This document shows positions 32,364-43,195 of a stretch of 64,000 nt of DNA, one piece after another. Source of the DNA: Nageia nagi (Eukaryota > Pinophyta). Under the pieces are notes generated by a model, which worked only from the letters and a program-made list of their open reading frames with translations, searched no databases and was not told the DNA's origin. Made by a program: the position numbers and the translations under genes. Position 1 is the first letter of the stretch; every line of letters starts with the position of its first letter. Location of the stretch: the NCBI GenBank assembly GCA_050084985.1, contig JBITNC010000001.1:28210001-28274000 (forward strand), written 5' to 3'.

Positions 32364-34403
32364 ATGAATAGATATGCTCCATTGGGGTTTTACGTACGTA
32401 TTTTCAGAACTTTTTGCAGCCAGAAAAAATCCTATGCGTGTGCATTTTCTCGTATATTGAAAGATTGTACAGATGCCAAAGATTTTCAGAAGGGCCAGCT
32501 TATGCATACCCACATTGAAAATTCTGGATTCAAATATTTACCAATTGTTGTATTCAATCGATTGATGGAAATGTATGCTAAATGTGGGAAATTGGAGAAT
32601 GCCCGCAAAGTGTTTGACAAATTGTCTCGACGAAATATATTTTCTTGGAACATTATAATAGGAGCCTACGCTAAAGTGGGCAGGATGGAGTTTGCACGGC
32701 AGCTGTTTGACAAAATGCCTCAGCGAGATTGTGTTTCTTGGAATGCTATGATATTAGGATATGGGAAGCATGGAGAAGGTGAGGAGTCCGTTGAGCTCTT
32801 TGCGAAGATGAGAAGAGAAATTGAGCCTACTGAGAGCAGTTTTGTGAGTGTTGTGGATGCCTGCGCTGAGATTTTGGCTATTGAAGAGGGAAAACAAGTC
32901 CATGGATGTGTTGTCAAGTCTGGGTTCGGATCAAATTCCATTTTGTGCAATGTCCTTATTGATTTGTATGCAAAATGTGGGAACTTGGAGGATGCATGCC
33001 AAGTTTTCGACAAAATGCCAAAACGAGACTTGGTTTCGTGGACTGTCCTGATTGCAGGATATGCCCGGTGTGGGCTTATGGATGAAGCTTTGAACATGTT
33101 TCGACGTATGGAGTTAGCAGGATTCAATCCAAATGATCTAAGTTATGCAAGTTTTTTTAGCGCTTGCGCCGAGTGTGGAAGCATGGATTTTGCACGCAAG
33201 GTTTTTGACAAATTGCGTGACCAAAGTGTAGTTTTGTGGAATGCAATCCTTTCTGGATATACACTAAACAGGCAGTACATTGAGGTCTTGAGCTTGTTTT
33301 CCCATGCAGAAAGGGTAGGAATCGAGCTGGATCACATCAGTTTTCTTGGGGTTTTGCGTTCTTGTATAGGCTTACTAGCTGTAGATTATGGCCAACAGGT
33401 TCATTGTAACATCATTAAAACCGGATTTGGGTTTAATGTCTTTGTTTGTAGCGGCCTTATTGATATGTATATAAAATGTGCTAAAGTATGGGATGCAGAG
33501 CAAGTGTTTCAGAGAATGCCAATGCGTAATTTTGTCTCTTGGACCACGATGATTGCAGGATATGCTCAAAATGGGTACGCGGAAAAATCTCTGAAGCTGT
33601 TCAATGAAATGCAATTGGATGGAATCAAGCCAGATGCAATTACTTTCACCAGTCTTATCAATGCTTGCGCTAGTCTTGCATTGCTTGAAAATGGTGAACA
33701 AGTGCATGCCCGCATTGTGAAAATTGGATTTGAGGCGAATGTCTTTGTGAGAACGTCTATTGTTGACATGTATGCGAAATGTGGAGCTATAGATAGTGCT
33801 TGCAGAGTATTTGATAAATTGCCCGTGAACAATGTGGTCTTATGGAATGCTATGATTACAGGCTATGCCTACCATGGCTATGCTCAAAGGGCTCTTCAAC
33901 TCTTTGAGCAAATGCAATACGAATACATAAAGCCGGATCAAGCTACTTTTGTTGGAGTTTTGTCTGCATGTAGTCATGCTGGTTTAATTGATGAAGGTCA
34001 TCGCTATTTTAAATGTATGGTTGATGTTCACTTTATAGCACCACGAATAGAGCATTACATCCACATGATTGACCTTTTCGCCCGATTTGGGCTTTTTGAT
34101 GAGGCAGTGGACCTTATCAGCACTATGCCACTTGGACCTGATGCTAGTGTATGGGGAGCTTTTATTGTTGCTTGCAAAATTCATGGAAATTTGGAGCGAG
34201 GGGTAAAAGCAGCATTGCATCTTGTGGAGCTGAAGCCAAATAATGCTGCATCATATATTTTGCTTTCAAACATATATGCTGTAGATGGCAAGTGGGATGA
34301 TGTCGCAAATGTGAGAAAACTTTTGAAAGACAGGGGAGTTAAAAAGCAGCCAGGATGTAGTTGGATTACCATTAAAAACAAGGTTCATACATTTATGACA
34401 TAA
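32364..34403 (+). CDS. PLS-class pentatricopeptide repeat protein, E subgroup (no DYW)
   Basis: Single-exon gene of 679 codons, open from ATG to TAA. The N-terminus (MNRYAPLGFYVRIFRTFCSQ) is basic and low in acid residues, which suggests an organelle-targeting peptide, more likely mitochondrial. From about residue 60 to 585, PPR motifs of P, L and S type follow one another without gaps (repeated 'MYAKCG...A..VFDKMP.R...SWN.MI.GY'). Residues about 590-679 form the E domain, ending GCSWITIKNKVHTFMT. Family knowledge: such proteins bind specific organellar RNA bases through residues 5 and 35 of each motif and recruit C-to-U editing or processing factors. No DYW deaminase follows, so a partner would supply catalysis. 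The start has a Met at the right distance from the first motif. Intronless structure is usual for plant PPR genes. Codon use and lack of stops contrast sharply with the surrounding relics. Confidence 0.95.
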   Translation: MNRYAPLGFYVRIFRTFCSQKKSYACAFSRILKDCTDAKDFQKGQLMHTHIENSGFKYLPIVVFNRLMEMYAKCGKLENARKVFDKLSRRNIFSWNIIIGAYAKVGRMEFARQLFDKMPQRDCVSWNAMILGYGKHGEGEESVELFAKMRREIEPTESSFVSVVDACAEILAIEEGKQVHGCVVKSGFGSNSILCNVLIDLYAKCGNLEDACQVFDKMPKRDLVSWTVLIAGYARCGLMDEALNMFRRMELAGFNPNDLSYASFFSACAECGSMDFARKVFDKLRDQSVVLWNAILSGYTLNRQYIEVLSLFSHAERVGIELDHISFLGVLRSCIGLLAVDYGQQVHCNIIKTGFGFNVFVCSGLIDMYIKCAKVWDAEQVFQRMPMRNFVSWTTMIAGYAQNGYAEKSLKLFNEMQLDGIKPDAITFTSLINACASLALLENGEQVHARIVKIGFEANVFVRTSIVDMYAKCGAIDSACRVFDKLPVNNVVLWNAMITGYAYHGYAQRALQLFEQMQYEYIKPDQATFVGVLSACSHAGLIDEGHRYFKCMVDVHFIAPRIEHYIHMIDLFARFGLFDEAVDLISTMPLGPDASVWGAFIVACKIHGNLERGVKAALHLVELKPNNAASYILLSNIYAVDGKWDDVANVRKLLKDRGVKKQPGCSWITIKNKVHTFMT

Positions 34404-35390
34404 TATAGGTTACATGCACAAACTAATCGGTGAAGTTGTTGCTTGGGCTTGGCTGGAAGAGTTTTGATTTGATAAGCTTGGGCAAAGGGTTGAAACAGAT
34501 GGTGGTACGGAAGTGAACAAATTATATAGTGGTTCTGGTATACCTACGCATGTTGTGTGGGTGTGACCTTTACCTATATGTAAATGATACACCAGTTCTA
34601 CTAAGCAATATTGATGAGGAGTAAGGGAACGTAGCTTTAGGAATGACAATGAAAACTGGTTGTTACATTGCTACTACTTAACAACACTACCCCTGGAATA
34701 ACCTTCAAGTTGAAATTATTGTGGTCTATCAACTAGGAAAGAGGTCAAATCTGCAACATTTTGGCGGGAAAGTTTTCTCTTAGATATAATTTCTTCCATC
34801 ATCTTGAAGGACGGCTTTTCCTCCAGTTGACTTATGTGGTGAATTAGCTGAGACAATCAAGACTCTTGAGTGTCTTGATTAAGGTGGTTATTTTAAAGGC
34901 ATGCACCAAGTGAAGGAAACAACTCAAAAATAACAGTATGCTTTGGAATAACAAAAGTATGCTTCAGAATAACAACGGTATTAGAAATGAGGACATAAAA
35001 ACTTATATGGTTGGATTTTTCTTGAAAAGAGCTTTTAAACGGTGTATAGAATATGAATTTTGAAGTAGTAAAACAAAAGTTAGAACTTTTAGAAGTTAAC
35101 AATTTTTAAGAAAAATACAAAGACAACAAACGAATTTGCACAAATTTGGATGGCATAAAATGTCATCTTCTATTCAAACAATCTCATAAGTGTTACAAAA
35201 CTTTCTTCACAAACTTCTCATGCTATAGTACACTAATTTCACGTTTATAAGAGAAAAGGATATTCCAATCATTTGTTTCATATTCTATGAATTCCGTTAG
35301 TCATGATGACTCTTCAATGCTTGTGGAAACTCTAAAAGAATTTTTTATTTTACTATCTTGATCAGTATTGATTTCCAACATGCTTCCCCT
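34404..35390. other. 3' flank of the PPR gene
   Basis: No gene recognised. The three frames after the stop do not encode a DYW domain, so the PPR protein is not simply cut by one recent stop. Short frames on - are shadows. Confidence 0.5.
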
Positions 35391-35399
35391 TGATGCTAA

Positions 35400-36060
35400 G
35401 TGGTAAAACAAGTTTATCTTCCAATCTCAAAAGTTGCTATTTGTTGATTTTTATCATGAACAACTTTGCAAGTTGTTGCAATATTTTAGTTCAATGATAT
35501 TCTTCTCCAACATGTCTTTTATGAAATGAAATTTCAAATCAGTATGTTTAGATCTATTATGGTGGATTGGATTTTCGACAATTTTGATTGCACTTATGTT
35601 GTCACCAATCACCTTTCTTGACCAAAGTGCTTGTTATAGTAGCTACAACAAATTCTATCTTTGTTGGATATAAAGCATCAATACTTTACTTTTTTGATCT
35701 CCATGTTATCACTTTTAAACCAAACGAAAAGTAATTTTTAGAAGTTAATTTTCTTTCATTCAAACAACTTCCTTAATTTGAATCATTATATCCAATAAGC
35801 TTTGTTTTGTTGATATCATCATGATGTGTAGCAAAATTCAAGGTTCCTTTGACATACATGAGAATTCTTTTGGCTGTGCTCATATAGTTTTGAAAGGGGT
35901 CATTCATGTACCTTGATATAAATGAAATTGCAAATGCAATGTTTGGTATTGTAGTAAAGAACATAAAGCTCCCTCTAATGCTTTTAAAATGTTTTCCATC
36001 AACTTTCTCTCCTTCATCTCTATGTAACACCTCTCCATATGCATGTTCTTATTACATCTA
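35400..36060 (-). pseudogene. Copia RNase H fragment G
   Basis: The - frame 36030-35773 reads SIRGSFMFFTTIPNIAFAIS, FISRYMNDP and AKRILMYVKGTLNFATH, the RT-to-RNase H junction of a Copia element. Further along, after stops, SAIKIVENPIHHNRSKHTDL and KFHF (about 35605-35530) give the terminal RNase H block. The rest of the element is absent; the right side adjoins a tandem array. It belongs to a different Copia lineage from A and B. Confidence 0.82.
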
Positions 36061-36718
36061 TAGAAAGATGTTGAAGTTGCAGATATTATAACTTCAACTA
36101 TGATTAAGGATTAATAATCCATGAACTATTGATACAACAATGTTGAATGTTGCAACTCCTAAAAAGTCTCCACTAGATCTACCAACATATATTATGGTAG
36201 AATTTGATAATTAATCGGGGATACCATTTGAAAAGACATTTCCTCGTATTGTTCCTATTACATCTATAAAAAAGGATTGAACATGACAACTTCCACTACG
36301 ATTAGCTTAGGGATTAATAATCCATGAGCTATTCATACATAAATATTGAGTGTTATAAACCTTGGAAGTCTCCACCACATTCGCTAACGTATAATATGTT
36401 AGAATTTGATAATTACTCAAGGATGCCGCTTGAAGGTACATCTCCTCATATTGTTCCTATTGCAACCATATAAAAAAGGTTGAACACAATAATTTCCATG
36501 ATGATTGGCTTGCAAATTACTAATCCATGGATTATTGATGCATTGATGTTGAATTTCATAACTTTTGGAAAGTATCCACCAGATCTATAAATGTATGATA
36601 TGGTAGAATTCAATAATTACTCAAAGATGCTATTTGAATATACATATACATGTATTGTTACTATTACAAACATAAAAAAGGGTCACATACGATTACTTCC
36701 ATTATGATTGGCTTAGGG
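36050..36718. repeat. Tandem array, 203-bp period
   Basis: The marker attaataatccat (with changes) occurs at 36110, 36313, 36516 and 36719, exactly 203 bp apart each time. Units share 'ggtagaatttgataattac', 'attgttcctattac' and 'gattggcttagg'. About 3.3 copies are present, including a partial one before 36110. Units differ from each other by roughly 15-25%. No coding frame spans a unit. Confidence 0.85.
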
Positions 36719-36719
36719 A

Positions 36720-37780
36720 TTAACAATCCATAAAGCACAAGACCTGACATATAGAAATATGACAATATATGTAGGATAGATTCAAAGATAAGGTTCAACT
36801 TTTGTTATTACCTCTCGTATCAAATCATCAAATGGACTTACAATACTACCTCCATTCTCATATGATATTCATTGTGTAAATATATCATACATTGTTAGGA
36901 ATTTTCTTTTACTCATTACGTGAATCTCATATCATGTTATATGAAATATCATGTTATACTAGCTTATATATATATTAAGGCGACATATCACATTACAAAG
37001 AGATTAGATAAATACCTCTCCATATTTTTCAAATATATATTTTTGATATGTACACTCGCATGTACTTAGTTTCTATCATTTTTATATAATTTTAAATACT
37101 AAATTCTATTCATTATATCTTGAAAATGATTTAAAATGAAAAAATAAACTTATGCAAATATCAAAATATAATTTTTATAAAGATAAAAAAAAAATCTTTT
37201 AAATATAATAAAACCTAAACTATTAATAACGTACAAACTCACATATTGACCAATTAAATTGTACATAAACAAAAGTATATCTAAATTCTAAAACATAAAT
37301 CAAATATACAATTAAAAAGAAACTTCAAATGTCTACAATGCATTATATATTATAATATGTTATTTCAAACTTGCTGATTAAGTTTCTCACCCAAGAGAGC
37401 AGCAACCACAACTAATCGATAATAAAGTCGGTGAACAAAATTTCAGAAATCTCATTTACCAGCCACCCAAGTCAACAAGCTTGTCAAAGCACACAATAAT
37501 CATTTCCAAAGTTGCTATATGTTTGTTACTCATATAATAGAAAAAAATCTATATTTTTATTTTTCATAGTAGTAGGTAAGAGTAGCCATCAAAAAACAAT
37601 ACCCGCAATTTTCGGAACATTGGTAGTTGATACATTGTGGCCTAATCATGCATATTTTTTTTGTGGAGCGATAATTCCGAATTGATAAAAAGATAGGATA
37701 GCATGGCCGAAGCTCTCATGATTGAAAAAATCGCACCTATGTTTTCAATTTTGACAAAAAAGTCAGCCATGAATTGTAGA
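36720..37780. other. AT-rich intergenic sequence
   Basis: No gene or mobile-element protein seen. It likely contains the upstream region of the pantothenate kinase gene, but I could not pick a credible TATA box. Confidence 0.4.
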
Positions 37781-37789
37781 GTGAGATGA

Positions 37790-39464
37790 ATTTGTGGTGG
37801 GCAAACAGTAACTCATTCATGGAGTTTCCCACGAGAGGACAACAATATGAATTGCCGTCGTATGGTTGCAGGTTTTGTGTAGATCACTATGCATAAGGAT
37901 CATCGTCAGCAATCAAATCTGGGAAGTTGTGCAAGAAGTTTCTTTGACAAGGTAAAGAGAAGATCGACAATTCTGCAACTAATTTTTCTAGATTTTGTAG
38001 GATGATTCTATGATAAAAATAAAAGCGATTTGAATGTGGATTTAGGATTACGCTTGTTCATTTAATCTGTCAGTCAATTTTGTTGTTTATTTTATGTGTA
38101 CGTAGCTGGAAGATCTGTGGATAGGGGGTTATATTGGCAATTGGGTTTGTTTTATTTTTGTAAGAATCTGTTATTCATTCATTTGGAAAATTATTGTTTT
38201 GAGTGTTTGAATTAATCTACGTTGTTGATTTTGCTGATATACTTATTTCGTCAAATTATGCATGTCTTTTTTTTTTAATTCCTCAATCAATGTGGTTGAT
38301 TATTGCATAAATGCTCATTTCCTCAAATCGTGTATATGACCAGACCTTTGACAATTTGCTCCTGCTTTGGACTTCTTCTCAATATTTTATCTATGGCAAT
38401 TAGTTTTTTTACTTTTTCTTCCTAACTTTAGGTTGAATATTCATATTATTTATTTATTAGAGTCTTAAGTTAGAGATTATTTATTATTTAGCTTATACAT
38501 ACTTCATAACTGTTGTTTTTAGGGTCAGTAGCCACTTGGTCGATAGATATTTGGGTTGGAATGATTCTTTCTGTAATTATGTGTAATTCTAGGACGTCTA
38601 GATTGTTGGACTCAATCACTTTTGTGTATCCTTAAACGGAGAATTTATCTGAAAACCAAGGTTTGATTCTACATCATAATCAGTTTAGGGTTTGAGACCA
38701 GAGTCCTGCTCAAAAGGAATGGCAAAAATTGTTATTGACTGTCACATGGTCAAAGTTGTTTGTCTTAACAGTTGTAATCCTTTAGATTGAAGTATGATGG
38801 AGCTTAAGTTGGAGTGCTCAATGTGGAAAATTCCACATTCAAACCTTTTAGGTAGTGCCAGTTTTGTCATGTTTGTCGTTCTTTGTCAGTTTTAGTGTGT
38901 GATAACATGATGTTTCTCTTAAAATCTCCATTTAGCAACGAAAAGCTTCAATAACAAAGAAATGCTAGCCTTTTGTAGTCGATTTCTTAATTAGCTCCTA
39001 GAACATTGAATCATCATCATCAGCCCAATACTGAATCTGGACATAACATTCAGCCCACACGCCTCGGGTGTTGGCTCAGAATTTATTATTAGTCAATTAC
39101 CAAACTGGGTTACCTAATTCTTTGTTAAGCATTGTAATTTTTTTTAGATAAAGAATTTTTGTGTCTAGTTTCTGACGTCTGTGACTAATTCAACAACTTT
39201 TCATACCCTGAGTCAACCCAGAAATTTTAATATGTTTTTTCACCAGTTTTAACTATCAGATTGCCACATCGCTGATGTGCTTGTTTTGTGGAAATTTGTT
39301 TGTCACAGACTTGGAGCCAGAAGCCCGTTGGTCTCACATTTAGTCCAGCAATTCCACTTCACTAAGTTTGCAAACAGATCTATTTCATTTAACAAGACAT
39401 TGATAGATTTCAAAACTCAATTGATGGAAAGATTTGCTTTTCTGTTGTTCTATATATCAATATA
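37790..39464 (+). promoter_or_regulatory. Probable 5' untranslated exon and intron of the kinase gene
   Basis: Around 37790-37952 base composition becomes gene-like and a good donor site (gacaag/gtaaag, about 37946-37958) follows. From there to the ATG at 39465 the sequence is T-rich, as in a plant intron. This is inference from composition and the donor only. No acceptor was fixed and no coding frame is present. Confidence 0.35.
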
Positions 39465-40176
39465 ATGAGCAATTCAAGAGTAAGTGAGCTCCAAACAGTG
39501 GCATTACCTAAGCCTGATTGTAAATACAACATGCCAAAGAATGGGTTCCCATCTTCAACAGAAACAAATTCTTCCAAACTTAAAAGTTCTATTGAGTTTG
39601 ACATACTGGAGGGGGCATCTCCTTTGGCACGCTTTGGTATGGATATTGGTGGCACGCTATGCAAGGTAGTTTACTTTGAGCCAGCTAATCCATCGTGTAG
39701 TTCAGACATGAATGATGTGGTTGGCAGTATTGGAAATGATAGTCCAAAAGTGGTTCAAAGCAAGATCATTGTTAATGACAAACCATGTGAAGATGGACAT
39801 TCAGAACCAACATCATGCGAAGGAAATGAAACCTGTAAGAAAACTGGCGCATTTGGTGCTGAATCTATCATCAGAACAGAGATACAAAATGATACACTTT
39901 TTGAAGTAATGTCCGAGTCGGACAACTTATGTGAACAACTGAAAAGGTCAGATCATCAACCTATTAATGAAGAGGATGGAAGGCATGGGAATCACTCACA
40001 AGGATATCTTAATTTCAATAGTATCACAACTTCTTTAGATGCGCTCACCAGAGAATTGCCAAAGGAAATTACAAGTTCAAGTAGTTATCCGACAAGTAAT
40101 ATTCACAAGATATGGCTATCTAGCCATGTGCCTATTGACTTGCCAGGTCATGGAGCTCTTCACTTCAAATGTTTTG
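39465..40176 (+). other. Pantothenate kinase exon 1
   Basis: Coding from ATG to donor ttttg/gtgagt. The open frame runs on to 40235, but the sequence after 40176 is intron; the split codon G/AG with exon 2 restores Glu in 'CFETW'. Confidence 0.85.
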
Positions 40177-43100
40177 GTGAGTTTTCATTTTATTTGCTAG
40201 TGATTTATTCCCATGTTACCAAGATTAATAACTAGAATGCATAGGCAACATGAATCCTATACCATTATGTTTTCCTATCTATTTTAACTTCTTAGTCTGT
40301 ATAACTTTATAATATTTCAGTGTAATGACACAGGAGAACAATTGTAATTCTTGTTATGCTCAATAAAACCAACAGGGCATTCGTAATGTCTTAACTAAAA
40401 CACATATAATTGCTATATATGGAGAGGACTGAAGACCCACTGTTGAAAATAACTATGTTCCTTGTCTATAGATCCTGAAGAAACGTGGAAATTAGACAAG
40501 AATGCAATCTTGAGGATATGATTCTTCATAAAAGAATGTGATTTATAAATTTGAAAGTGTATTGGTGTGTGTCAAATGCAGGCCTATATCAATTGTTAAG
40601 TACAAGAACATGAGAAAAATGACCATTTTTAATTCATTATATGCAAGCATTGTTGAACTTGCATTCAAGTCACTTTATCATTAGAGGTACTTGTATATGG
40701 GAATTATCATTATGGTATGCTTAGCTGTAAACAGTAATAACATACAATGTATTTTGAACAGGGTTGTCTTGTATAATATATTCATGTAGACCGTTAATAA
40801 TTTTGAATGGACCAAGACAAGTTAAACGTACTCGTAAGGTCCCCTATTATTGTTATAGATTGTTCGAGGAGGAATACTAACTGAGAAGAATGTCTGTCAA
40901 CTATATTGATAAAAGGTATACACTGTATCCTTTTTAATGAGAGGCTAAATATGGTCCCCAAACCACAATCTTACAGAAAAACTGAGAAGAATGACTGTTG
41001 ACTATATTGGTTAACTGTCTATACTCCTTCAATTTAATGTCTAGGTTGAAGCAATAGGTTTTTGAGCATTGTAATCACTGTAGGATCGTAGGAGCAAAAT
41101 ATCACCATAATACAAGGAGGGTGTAAATTAGGGTAAGAAATTGGAACCATCTTGTTTATATTTTTAATTACTGTGTTGAAATTGTTCATATTGTCAGAGA
41201 CTTGGAGAATAGAGGAATTTTTGACACTCACACGGGAACATTCTCTTGTCAGTCCAGGTCGAGCCATTGGAGCAACTGGGTAATATCCTATACTGTATAA
41301 AACTTGCATTACCATGGTCTTGGTTTCTTCTTACCCGTTGTTCTCTATGGTGACAACATGTAACTGATAAAGTAAACATTTTTGTAGAGGTGGAGTTCGA
41401 AAATTCTTTGACAAGTTCCTTGACGTTGCTGGCTTACAGCTTCAGCACTATGATGAGTTAAAGAGGTACTTTGCAACACCTTGTAGTCATAGTGTAGAAG
41501 CATTTTTTCCTCTGAAATCTTATAGGTAAACAGCAAAGTAGCAGCATTATTGTCAGTCATAATTGGATTTTGTAAAAAATATTCTCTGACAAAGAGGACA
41601 TGGTATGTAGGAAAGTGACATATATGAATCATATCTCACATTTTGTTGGGCACAAATTGATGTGTCTGTCTATAGTAGTTCACTTTGTTATTCTTCAGAG
41701 CAGCGGTACCATGGTTGAATTCATGGGTAAACTGCATGTAATGTCTGATCGTCCGACCAAGGAGATAGATCTAATTACCACAATGAATGCTATTGAGCAT
41801 TGTTATTTGCTGAGGAGCACACACCTTATAGGATTTCGTCTCAACAACTAGAATTTATGCTAGTAGTACCTTATGCAAGTAATTCATTGGATTATTTTTC
41901 TATTTGTGTGTTATGCAGCATTTATTCTAGATTTATAGTGTAATTTGACCTAACCTACTCCATGCTCATTCTAGTTATCCAGTGCCTTGGACCTCTCACT
42001 TCATGCAGGATGCCATGCCTTTTTTGTAAAGCTCCTGGGAGCTCCTTTGGCAAAGTCCCTGGATTGGAGATGTATCTATTCTACTAAATACACCCCAAGA
42101 CTTAAACATAGTCTCTGCCTCTTCAGAATAATATATCCTCATTGCTGAGGGAAATCTTGTGGTAATCCTTCAAGACCACTTAAAATTCAATTCTGTAGCT
42201 TGTAAGATTTGGAAGCCTTGGTCTTGTCACTGATGTAGTCGACTTGGAAAGAGTTGGTTTTAACTTGCATGGAGGCTAGGAAATTTTTGGTAATAAAGAT
42301 TCTAGCACAGAAGATAAACATGAACAAAAACATAAGATTAATCATAGCAATAGACATGAAGTTAATAATGGAAAAATAGCACTCACTTTGTATGGTGCAG
42401 GCCCTTTGAGGGTGCAATCTCCCAATATGAGTAAACTCAATACAAAATATATGCAAACTCATGCTTGTACTATTGGTATTTTATAAGAGAAATATCTATT
42501 GTAACATATTCCCTTCCATATTTTATATTCTCGTACATAATACATGCATTACTTCTCTATACCTATATTCTCTTACACAGATTTGCAACATGTAGCCTCT
42601 CCCTTACAGCATTGAGTGACATGTGTTCACCCATATATTCCCTTACAAATTTATATTAAGTGGGTACATAACAAATCTTGTGATCCACAAGGGTACAACA
42701 TGCACTCACTGGATTTTAAAACTTGGTGGAGGCTTTAACGCTGCCCAATTACCACTAGACCAAGGTTCTTTTTCAGTTTGGTAATTTTATTAATTTGTGA
42801 GAGCTTTTCTTTTTCGTGTTTTGAAATGCATAATTTTGTTGTAAATAAACTTTTATGCCAGCATACTTAAAATAAGACACAAGTGAAATCAAAATAGGAT
42901 AATCAAATTCACATGCCACATTCTTTTTTATTTAGTTGATACCTATTGTGTTAGTTAAATATGAGGCAAAAACTTATTAAAACATCTTTTATAATTATAA
43001 TGCTGGGCTGCAATTCAAATGTTTATAGGCAATGCTTAACTTTTCATATGTTGACTTGGCAATTGGTCTACTTTTATTTCGTTAGTTTCTAGTTATACAT

Positions 43101-43195
43101 CTTGATGGCATATTTTATTATAACTGGCAGTCTGGTGCGGGGAATTGACTTTTTGGTCCGGAATGCTCAACATGAAAGCTTTGAATATCCTATAG
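39465..43195 (+). CDS. Type II pantothenate kinase, 5' half (exons 1-4, rest not seen)
   Basis: Pantothenate kinase phosphorylates pantothenate, the first committed step of coenzyme A synthesis. Exon 1 (39465-40176) has the acetate-kinase-fold phosphate loop FGMDIGGTLCKVVYFEP at residues about 57-73, then a long Ser/Asn/Glu-rich insert and GALHFKCF. Exon 2 (41198-41279) continues ETWRIEEFLTL...AIGATG. Exon 3 (41388-41465) gives GGVRKFFDKFLDVAGLQL. Exon 4 (43131-43195) gives SLVRGIDFLVRNAQHESFEY. All junctions use GT/AG (donors at 40177, 41280, 41466, 43196) and phases match. The ATGGG-x-x-KF block is conserved in eukaryotic PanKs. The C-terminal half (including the NIGSGVS and GGG-T glycine loops) is not found up to 64000. 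The start codon is the first Met of a frame that is unrelated upstream. The insert of about 150 residues is longer than in animal enzymes. Confidence 0.85.
41198..41279 (+). other. Pantothenate kinase exon 2
   Basis: 82 nt between acceptor ttgtcag and donor gg/gtaata. Encodes TWRIEEFLTLTREHSLVSPG and then AIGATG. Too short to appear as a stand-alone frame. Confidence 0.8.
41388..41465 (+). other. Pantothenate kinase exon 3
   Basis: 78 nt between acceptor tttgtag and donor ag/gtactt. It completes the GGG loop and encodes VRKFFDKFLDVAGLQLQHYD. Confidence 0.85.
42465..42765 (-). repeat. Candidate tRNA-derived SINE in intron 3
   Basis: On -, tggtctagtgg (42762-42752) fits pol III box A fully, and a box B-like gttttaaaatcc follows at about 40 nt (42722-42711), diverged and two bases long. 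A few hundred bases without coding follow, as in a SINE body. No 3' tail or target duplication was identified. Confidence 0.4.
43131..43195 (+). other. Pantothenate kinase exon 4
   Basis: 65 nt between acceptor ctggcag and donor atag/gtattt, encoding SLVRGIDFLVRNAQHESFEY. It corresponds to the helix preceding the variable loop before the second glycine loop of PanKs. Confidence 0.82.

Noticed and set aside
32720-34381. Several - strand open frames across the PPR gene
   Set aside because: Shadows of the 679-codon + frame, whose repeat pattern explains the sequence.
34404-34660. A DYW domain lost by a single stop or frameshift after the PPR gene
   Set aside because: None of the three frames resembles DYW or E+ sequence.
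39277-39465. 62-codon frame just before the kinase ATG
   Set aside because: It ends at 39465 in another frame and lies in the probable 5' intron.
41600-41851. 83-codon frame in kinase intron 3 with a protein-like second half
   Set aside because: It does not fit any PanK region, and exons 3 and 4 join in phase without it.
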